From positions 1-64,000 of the forward strand of contig JAUVXE010000010.1 of NCBI GenBank assembly GCA_030603745.1: a DNA stretch of 64,000 nucleotides, in the 5' to 3' direction. Shown here piece by piece: positions 58,457 through 64,000 of this stretch. How positions within the stretch are numbered: position 1 is the stretch's first letter; each line of letters begins with the position of its first letter. The stretch comes from Coriobacteriia bacterium (GTDB lineage Bacteria; Actinomycetota; Coriobacteriia; Anaerosomatales; SLCP01). Made by a program: the position numbers and the translations under genes. Under the pieces are notes generated by a model. The model saw nothing but the letters and a program-made list of their open reading frames with translations. It was not told the DNA's origin and did not search any database.

Positions 58457-58631
58457 CTTCGTGAGCGGGCGTGGTCCGCCCCTGAGGGGGGGAGGAGAGG
58501 GCGGGTCGCCATGCTCTGCGAATCCTGAAAGCAACGCCCGTGCCAACCTGGCCCCGCAGGGCGACCCCCGCGCGGTCCGCGCGTTCGCGGGCGCTCGGTC
58601 CTTGGTCTACACTCGGGTGCGGAGGACGACG

Positions 58632-60176
58632 ATGACGAACGAGCGCGACACGCCCGCACGGGCGACCCATCACGATACCGCCGCCGCAGAGATCGCCGCG
58701 CTCGAGCGGGCGGTGAGCGGGGCGCGAGACGCGTTCGGCGCCCGGGCGGTCCTCGGCGGGCTCACCGATGCCGAGGGGACCCTGCGGTTCCGGGCGTCGG
58801 CGCCGGTCGGCACCGGGCTGCCCGCGCCCTGGCACGCCGGCTCGGTCCCCGGGCTCGAGGAGGCGTTCGCGACGGGCGCCGTGACCCGGCTCGCGCCCTC
58901 CGTGGTCTCCGCGCTCCCCGGCCCGGCCGGCGAGGACGGCGCGGCGGCGGGCGAGGCGCTGCTCGTGCCCCTCGTGTCGCGCGGCGAGGCGCTCGGCGCG
59001 CTCGTGCTCGCGTTCGCTCCCGGCGTGCCGGTGCCCGAGCCCGCCGTGCTCGCGCTCCTCGGCGGACAGATCGGTCTCGCGCTCGAGGCGCTGCGCGACT
59101 GCGGCACGCTCACGCTCGAGGCGGCCGGGCTCGCCGACTGCGCGGCCCTGCTGGACCGCGTGCTCGACGTCGTCCCGGACGCGATCAAGGTGCTCGACCT
59201 CGACGGCCGGGTGCTCTACTGGAACCCGGCGAGCGAGCGTCTCTACGGCTGGAGCGCCGCCGAGGTCGAAGGCGAGCGCATGCCCCACGTCCCCGAGGAC
59301 ATGCGCCTGCGCGCCGTGCAGGACATCCGGCGCATCGCCGCGAGCGGCCGGCCGGTCGAGCGCGAGGCGATCGCGAGCCGCAAGGACACCACGCCGCTCG
59401 CCCTCCGCCTGGCCGTCGCGCCCTTCCACGACCGCGACGGCCATCCCGCCGGGGTGGTCTCGGTCGCGACCGCGCTCGCCGAGGAGTGCTCGGTGGCCTC
59501 ACACGGCGACGAGTTCATCGGGGCGGTCGCCCACTCGCTCAAGGCGCCGCTGACGGCGATCGTGGGCTTCGCGCAGTTGCTCTCCCGGCCCGAGATCCTC
59601 GAGGACGCCGGCCGCAGGAACCGGACGCTCAAGGCGCTCGAGGAGCGCGGCGCGCGCATGGCCACGCTCGTCGACGACCTGCTCCTCGCGACGCGCCTCG
59701 CCGAGGAAGGCCTCGAGCTCGCCATCGAGCCCACCGACCTCGCGGGCGTGGTGACCGAGGTGGTGTCGCGATTCGAGAAGGCGGCGCGGCACGCGCGCTT
59801 CGTGATCGACTACGACGCCTCGATGGGGCCGGTGCCGCTCGACCGGCGCCGCATCGACCAGGCCCTCTCGAGTCTCGTCGAGAACGCGGTCCGCTTCGCG
59901 CCGCCGGGCAGCGAGATCCACGTCGCGGTCCGGCTCGAGGGCGCGCAGGCGGTGGTGGAGGTCACCGACCTGGGTCCGGGGCTGGCCGAGGACGAGCGGG
60001 AGCGTGTCTTCGACCGCTACTATCGCGGGCAGGCGGGCACGAACCCCGACGCGCCGGGCCTCGGTCTGGGCCTCTATCTGGCGCGGATGATCGCCGAGGC
60101 CCACGGCGGCAGCGCGACGGTCGGCGGAGAAGCGGGTAGAGAGAGTACGTTCGGACTTCGTATCCCGGCCGGGTAG
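58632..60176 (+). CDS. soluble GAF/PAS sensor histidine kinase
   Basis: A 514-residue kinase without TM segments. A GAF-like region (about 20-160) is followed by a PAS domain (about 170-290, DAIKVLDLDGRVLYWNPASERLYGW in part). HisKA carries the acceptor histidine in IGAVAHSLKAPLTAIVG; Ser-Leu-Lys replaces the common Glu-Leu-Arg after it. HATPase has ALSSLVENAVRF, DLGPGLA and GLGLGLYLAR. ATG 58632 follows GGAGG. No response regulator is adjacent. Confidence 0.88.
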   Translation: MTNERDTPARATHHDTAAAEIAALERAVSGARDAFGARAVLGGLTDAEGTLRFRASAPVGTGLPAPWHAGSVPGLEEAFATGAVTRLAPSVVSALPGPAGEDGAAAGEALLVPLVSRGEALGALVLAFAPGVPVPEPAVLALLGGQIGLALEALRDCGTLTLEAAGLADCAALLDRVLDVVPDAIKVLDLDGRVLYWNPASERLYGWSAAEVEGERMPHVPEDMRLRAVQDIRRIAASGRPVEREAIASRKDTTPLALRLAVAPFHDRDGHPAGVVSVATALAEECSVASHGDEFIGAVAHSLKAPLTAIVGFAQLLSRPEILEDAGRRNRTLKALEERGARMATLVDDLLLATRLAEEGLELAIEPTDLAGVVTEVVSRFEKAARHARFVIDYDASMGPVPLDRRRIDQALSSLVENAVRFAPPGSEIHVAVRLEGAQAVVEVTDLGPGLAEDERERVFDRYYRGQAGTNPDAPGLGLGLYLARMIAEAHGGSATVGGEAGRESTFGLRIPAG

Positions 60177-60215
60177 TCGGCCGGCGGACGGATCGCGGTT
60201 CGAGGAGGGGCAGAC

Positions 60216-61313
60216 GTGGACCAGGATCGACGACCCGACGACACGACGCCGACCGCGGCGCCGGGCACCACCTCAGGGGCCGGAGGCGTGCCGCCCACCG
60301 CGGTGGCTACCGCGACCCCGCCGCCTGCCGGGCCGCCCCGGCGCGGCTCGAGAGGGCTCATCGCGGCCGTGGCGGTCATCGCGGTCGTCGCGCTCGGCGT
60401 CGCGGGCTGGATGTACCTGAGCACCGCGGGCGCGCAGCGGGCCGCGGTGGAGCGGCTCGACGAGGCGACCGCGCTCGTGGAACAGGCCGACGCGGTGGTC
60501 CTCGACGTCGACGAGATCGTCCGCGCCCCGATCGACGAGGGGCTCGGCGAGCGGGCGTCCGAGGTCGCCACGCAGGTGCCCGACGCCATCGCCGCCCTCG
60601 ACGACGCGCTCGCGCTCATCGCCGAGGCGCGTCCCGACCTGCCCTCGGGCGACGTGGCCTACGCGGTCGCGCTCCGTGACTCCGCCGAGGCCCGCATCGA
60701 GATGCTCGAGCTCGCCGGCCCGATCCTCGAGGCCAACCGCAAGGCGTCGGTCGCGATCACCGCGTCGACGGCCGGCTGGGACCTGATCCTCGAGGCAGAG
60801 ACGCTCTCCACGCAGGCCGCGCAGGAGTACAGCAAGCTCACCCGCGAGGGCGTCACGCGCTCGACCGATCTCGCGAACGAGGCGATCGCCAAGACGAACC
60901 AGGCGCGCGCCCTCTTCAGCGAGGCCGCGACAGGGTTCCCGGAGGTCGATTTCTCGGCCTACGTCGAGTACACGGAGAAGAAGGTCGCCGCGCTCGAGAT
61001 CTCCAAACAGGCCGACGTCGCGTGGCTCAACGGCCGGATCGCCGACGCGAACACCCTCGGCGCCCAGTACAACCAGGCCGAGCAGGAGCTCGCCCAGCTC
61101 GCGGCGGCGCTGCCCTCCTCGCCCGTGGTGCTCGTCGCCGCGGCGTACGAGCAGGTCGCGACCGCGCCCACAGAGGCCTACTTCGAGGCGCGGGCCCGCG
61201 CGACCGCGGCGGACGCGCGGTTGCGGGCCACGAACGGCGACCTCGAGAACGGCGATGGCGTCACGGAGCCGCCCGCCGAGGAGACCGGGACCGGCGAGGC
61301 GGCGCCCGAGTAG
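60216..61313 (+). CDS. single-TM, helix-rich surface protein of unknown function
   Basis: A 365-residue protein I do not recognise. A Pro/Thr/Ala-rich N-terminus (1-45) precedes a TM helix (about 48-68). About 270 residues of Ala/Glu-rich predicted helix and coiled coil follow, with a Pro/Glu/Thr/Gly-rich tail. The topology suggests a mostly extracytoplasmic rod. GTG start after GAGGAGGGG. It is 39 bases after the kinase gene, so may be co-transcribed. Confidence 0.75.
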   Translation: MDQDRRPDDTTPTAAPGTTSGAGGVPPTAVATATPPPAGPPRRGSRGLIAAVAVIAVVALGVAGWMYLSTAGAQRAAVERLDEATALVEQADAVVLDVDEIVRAPIDEGLGERASEVATQVPDAIAALDDALALIAEARPDLPSGDVAYAVALRDSAEARIEMLELAGPILEANRKASVAITASTAGWDLILEAETLSTQAAQEYSKLTREGVTRSTDLANEAIAKTNQARALFSEAATGFPEVDFSAYVEYTEKKVAALEISKQADVAWLNGRIADANTLGAQYNQAEQELAQLAAALPSSPVVLVAAAYEQVATAPTEAYFEARARATAADARLRATNGDLENGDGVTEPPAEETGTGEAAPE

Positions 61314-61317
61314 CGCG

Positions 61318-62037
61318 TCACTCCTCGGCGTACCCGCTGCCGAGCTCGGCGAGCGCGCGCACGTCGAGGATCGTCACGCGCTTGCCGTGGACCTCGACGA
61401 GGCCGTCGTCGCGCAGGCGGGCGAAGGCGCGCGAGAGCGTCTCGGGCACGGTGCCGAGCGCGGCGGCGAGGTCACCCTTGCTCATGCCGAGCTCGATCTC
61501 GAGCCCGGTCGCCGAGGGGCGGCCCACCCCGAGGGCGCGCTGGAAGAGGTAGCGGGCGAGCCGCGCCGGGACGTCGAGCGAGAACGACTGGACGACGCTC
61601 GTGAAGTTCACGACCCGGTTCGCGAGGTCGCTGATGACCGCGCGGGCGACCGCGGGCTCGGTCTCGATCAGCTCCCAGAGCGCCGCGCGCGGCAGCCATG
61701 CGACCGTCGCCGGCGTGGTGGCCTCGGCGTTGGCGGGGTACCGGCCGCCGGCCAGCGCCGCGACCGCCGCGACGGGGTCGCCCGCCTCCATCGTCTCGAA
61801 GAGCATCCGCTTGCCGTCGGCGCCGAGGTGGAACACGTGAGCCCTGCCGGCCACGAGCACGCCGAACTCGTCGGCGAGGTCGCCCTCGGTCACGAGTCGC
61901 GAGCCCCGCGGCACGTCGCGCACGCGGGCCGCGCGAGCGAGGCGCTCGACCGCCTCAGCGCTCGCGTCGCGCCACAGGCGGCACGCCCGCAGGGCGGCGA
62001 GGACGTCGGGGCGGGGGATGGAGGCGGGATCGGGCAC
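61318..62037 (-). CDS. Crp/Fnr family transcriptional regulator (HcpR/DNR-like position)
   Basis: A 239-residue regulator. A cyclic-nucleotide-like sensor domain (about 15-130) is followed by a dimer helix and a Crp-type HTH (about 165-235, MSKGDLAAALGTVPETLSRAF in part). It has only one cysteine (ALRACRLW), so it cannot bind an Fnr-type Fe-S cluster. GTG start after GAGGAG. It diverges from ygbA-ferredoxin-hcp, whose upstream gap carries an FNR-like palindrome; I infer it senses NO or redox, possibly with heme, and activates hcp. Confidence 0.88.
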   Translation of the reverse strand: MPDPASIPRPDVLAALRACRLWRDASAEAVERLARAARVRDVPRGSRLVTEGDLADEFGVLVAGRAHVFHLGADGKRMLFETMEAGDPVAAVAALAGGRYPANAEATTPATVAWLPRAALWELIETEPAVARAVISDLANRVVNFTSVVQSFSLDVPARLARYLFQRALGVGRPSATGLEIELGMSKGDLAAALGTVPETLSRAFARLRDDGLVEVHGKRVTILDVRALAELGSGYAEE

Positions 62038-62079
62038 GGCACTCCTCGGCGGACGGGAGCGGCCCGTCGGGCCGGCTCG

Positions 62080-62122
62080 CGGTCGGGCGGTCTGTCGGTC
62101 GGGCGGACTGTCGGTCGGGCGG
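62080..62122. repeat. three 11-bp direct repeats at 16-bp period
   Basis: CGGTCGGGCGG occurs at 62080-62090, 62096-62106 and 62112-62122, separated by TCTGT and ACTGT. The 16-bp period is exact. They lie just upstream of the Crp/Fnr gene start (minus strand). Confidence 0.85.
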
Positions 62123-62166
62123 GCGGGAAGCGGACCTGCGCCGCTGCGCTCAAGATTCTCGCCTTA

Positions 62167-62182
62167 CTTGACCGCCGTCAAG
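62167..62182. promoter_or_regulatory. FNR/CRP-family operator upstream of ygbA-hcp
   Basis: CTTGACCGCCGTCAAG is a perfect palindrome of the form TTGAC-N4-GTCAA, close to the FNR/DNR consensus TTGAT-N4-ATCAA. TAGGCT at 62204-62209 is a possible -10; the predicted start near 62216 puts the palindrome centre at -41.5, the class II activator position. Confidence 0.65.
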
Positions 62183-62243
62183 GTGGCCGTGCGGGCCGCG
62201 GCGTAGGCTCGTCGTGTCGGCTGCGACAGAGAGGCAGGCAGGA

Positions 62244-62684
62244 GTGAGCGACCGGTTCGCCGAGAAGATGCGCGACAAGGATGTGGTGAAGGACACCCGT
62301 CTGCTCGCCGACTTCGCGGTGATCCACTGCCGGGGCCTCCACCCGCACGCCGAGCGTGCCCCGCTCGTGAGCGACGGACAGGCGCTCGGCGTCTACGGGC
62401 GAACGGCGCCCGAGGTCTGCGACGAGTGCGCGGAGCTGCTCGCGTACGCCGAGAGGCGCCGCGCCTTCTGCCCCAAGGAGCCCAAGCCGTTCTGCAGCTA
62501 CTGCGACACGCACTGCTACCGGCCCGAGATGCGGGAGCGGATGCGTGACGTGATGCGCTACAGCGGCCCCCGCTCGATCCTGCGCGGGCACGCGATCGAC
62601 TCGGTGCGCCACGTGATCGCCGGGCGCAAGGCGAAGCGCGAGGCCGAGGCGTCCCGGGCGACACGGGACAGCGCCGGGGAGTAG
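62244..62684 (+). CDS. YgbA family protein (nitrous oxide-stimulated promoter family)
   Basis: A 146-residue protein with the YgbA_NO family core CPKEPKPFCSYCDTHCYRPE (residues 76-95) followed by MRERMRDVMRYSGPR. Seven cysteines are present: C29, C59, C62, C76, C84, C87 and C91, suggesting a metal or Fe-S site. In E. coli the homologue is NO-induced and important for growth under NO without other detoxifiers. I use the GTG at 62244; a GTG at 62214 is in frame but has no ribosome site. Confidence 0.85.
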   Translation: MSDRFAEKMRDKDVVKDTRLLADFAVIHCRGLHPHAERAPLVSDGQALGVYGRTAPEVCDECAELLAYAERRRAFCPKEPKPFCSYCDTHCYRPEMRERMRDVMRYSGPRSILRGHAIDSVRHVIAGRKAKREAEASRATRDSAGE

Positions 62685-62761
62685 ACGACAGCTCGACCAT
62701 GACCGGCCGCACGCCGGCCGTACCGATGACAGCGAACCACCACCGAGCAGGAGGAACCACC

Positions 62762-63151
62762 ATGAGCACCGCCACCGTGACCCGCCAGATCGTCCGCATC
62801 GACGAGGAGCTCTGCAACGGCTGCGGCCTGTGCGTCTCGCCGTGCGCCGAGGGCGCCATCGAGATGGTCGACGGCAAGGCCAAGGTCATCCGCGAGGAGC
62901 TCTGCGACGGCGCGGGCTTCTGCCTCGGCGTGTGCCCCACCGGGGCGCTCACGCTCGAGTACCGCGAGACCGTCCCGTTCGACCACGACGCCGCCGAGCC
63001 GATCATGGCCGAGAAGAAGGCGAACTACCTCGCGCAGCACTGCTTCCGCTGCGGCACCTCGGAAGACGACCGTCCGCTCCTGCCGGTGCGCACCGGCGGC
63101 GAGAGCACGTGGGTCTGCACGCGCTGCATCCCGGCGCTCATCCACGGGTAG
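62762..63151 (+). CDS. ferredoxin-like protein with C-terminal zinc-ribbon, hcp partner
   Basis: A 129-residue protein. The first cluster motif is complete (C18, C21, C24, C28). The second has alanine in place of its second cysteine (C48, A51, C54, C58), so it may hold a 3Fe-4S or altered cluster. A zinc-ribbon-like tail follows (C94-x2-C97 and C119-x2-C122). ATG after GGAGG. It lies 71 bases before hcp and probably passes electrons to it. Similar small ferredoxins accompany hcp in other anaerobes. Confidence 0.85.
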   Translation: MSTATVTRQIVRIDEELCNGCGLCVSPCAEGAIEMVDGKAKVIREELCDGAGFCLGVCPTGALTLEYRETVPFDHDAAEPIMAEKKANYLAQHCFRCGTSEDDRPLLPVRTGGESTWVCTRCIPALIHG

Positions 63152-63221
63152 GCATCAGGTATCCGCGGGAGCCGCCCGGCGGCCCCGTCCGACATGGCCG
63201 ATTCACGAGGGAAGGACCGAC

Positions 63222-64000
63222 ATGTTCTGTAACCAGTGTGAACAGACCGCCAAGGGGGTCGCCTGCACCACCGTGGGCGTGTGCGGCAAGAAAGAAGACG
63301 TCTCCGCCCTGCAGGACCTGCTCGTCAACGCGTGCCGTGGGCTGTCCACGGTCGCCATCGATGCGGCCGCCCGCGGCATCGACACCACCGAGGCCGGCCG
63401 GTTCGTGGCCGACTCGCTCTTCACCACGCTCACCAACGTCGACTTCGACGCGGCCTCGATCGCCGAGAAGGTCGACGAGGCGGTGCGGCTGCGCGAGGAG
63501 ATCGCGTGCGAGACGTGCGCCGAGGTCGAGGGCGCGTTCGTCGACCTCACGCCCGCCATCGGCGTCGAGGCGATGAGCGCCCAGGGCGCCGAGCTCGGCA
63601 GCCCGTGGGACACCACCCGTGACGACGACGTCCAGGCGCTCCAGCAGACCACCCTCTACGGCCTCAAGGGCGTGGCGGCCTACGCGCACCACGCCCGCGT
63701 CCTCGGCCAGGAGGACCCGGCCGTCTACGCCTACCTCTTCAAGGCGCTCGACGCGCTCGGCGACACCTCGCTCGACCTGAACGCCTGGGTCGCGCTCACG
63801 CTCGAGTGCGGCGAGGTCAACCTGCGCACCATGGAGCTGCTCGACGCCGGCAACACCGGCACCTACGGGCACCCGGTGCCCACCGAGGTCCCTCTCGGCC
63901 ACCGGCCCGACAAGGCCGTGCTCATCTCCGGCCACGACCTGCGCGACCTGCAGCTGCTGCTCGAGCAGACCGCCGGCAAGGGCATCGACGTCTACACGCA
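63222..64000 (+). CDS. hcp: hybrid cluster protein (hydroxylamine reductase), 3' partial
   Basis: The first ~259 residues of Hcp; the gene runs off the right edge. The N-terminal cysteines C3-x2-C6-x8-C15-x5-C21 (MFCNQCEQT...) have the spacing of class I Hcp, which carries a [4Fe-4S] proximal cluster. Ligands of the hybrid 4Fe-2O-2S cluster would be outside the window. ATG 63222 follows GGAAGGA. Hcp reduces NO to N2O and relieves nitrosative stress; it completes the module with the Crp/Fnr regulator, YgbA and ferredoxin. Confidence 0.93.
   Translation, partial: MFCNQCEQTAKGVACTTVGVCGKKEDVSALQDLLVNACRGLSTVAIDAAARGIDTTEAGRFVADSLFTTLTNVDFDAASIAEKVDEAVRLREEIACETCAEVEGAFVDLTPAIGVEAMSAQGAELGSPWDTTRDDDVQALQQTTLYGLKGVAAYAHHARVLGQEDPAVYAYLFKALDALGDTSLDLNAWVALTLECGEVNLRTMELLDAGNTGTYGHPVPTEVPLGHRPDKAVLISGHDLRDLQLLLEQTAGKGIDVYT

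Noticed and set aside
58457-58631. Possible small RNA (SRP RNA, riboswitch) upstream of the GAF/PAS kinase.
   Set aside because: I looked for the SRP apical-loop motif and common riboswitch cores on both strands and found none.

Overview
The window is very GC-rich, gene-dense bacterial chromosome. I read it as an anaerobic actinobacterium, most likely Coriobacteriia or a close relative. Reasons: the gene order gyrA-gyrB-DUF721-recF-dnaN-dnaA | rpmH-rnpA-yidD-yidC-jag-rsmG-parA-parB with no mnmE/mnmG between jag and rsmG; many GTG starts; a PafBC-like WYL regulator pair; and an oxygen-sensitive or anaerobic gene set (rubrerythrin, FeoAB, iron-sulfur L-serine dehydratase, hybrid cluster protein). 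The taxonomic call is inference, since there is no 16S gene here.

The replication origin lies in the window. Gene direction flips at about 25.5-26.2 kb: everything from dnaA to gyrA runs left and everything from rpmH to addA runs right. The 0.67 kb gap at the flip carries several DnaA boxes and a 14-bp perfect palindrome. A second DnaA-box cluster lies between dnaA and dnaN. An unrecognised histidine-kinase-like ATPase fused to a winged helix-turn-helix sits between dnaA and this gap. Two parS sites lie 3 kb to the right, and one of them contains the rsmG start codon. ParA/ParB and a YtxH-like membrane protein follow.

Left arm (1-15 kb): the C-terminal part of a very large cyclic beta-1,2-glucan synthase-like protein; a short-chain dehydrogenase; a three-gene lipid-modification operon (FAD oxidoreductase, DUF1365, cyclopropane-fatty-acid synthase-like methyltransferase); tRNA-Ile(GAT) with a clear promoter; YjbQ; a DUF151 bifunctional nuclease; a MacA/MacB-like ABC export operon; and a HAD phosphatase. 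The gyrase operon (15-20 kb) contains a small two-TM protein between gyrB and gyrA.

Right arm (32-64 kb): AddB-AddA recombination nuclease, both subunits with Fe-S-like cysteine sets; RlmN; rubrerythrin; an HtrA protease; an MFS exporter; D-Ala-D-Ala ligase; and a Ca-type P-ATPase translationally coupled to an orphan sensor kinase. The L-serine dehydratase subunits are separated by an oppositely oriented feoAB locus with its own promoter and operator-like repeat. Next come an exonuclease-helicase DinG convergent with a WYL regulator pair, a second sensor kinase, and a nitrosative-stress module: a Crp/Fnr regulator divergent from YgbA-like protein, ferredoxin and Hcp, with an FNR-type palindrome at class-II spacing. 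The window ends inside hcp. I see no CRISPR array, no insertion sequence and no prophage.
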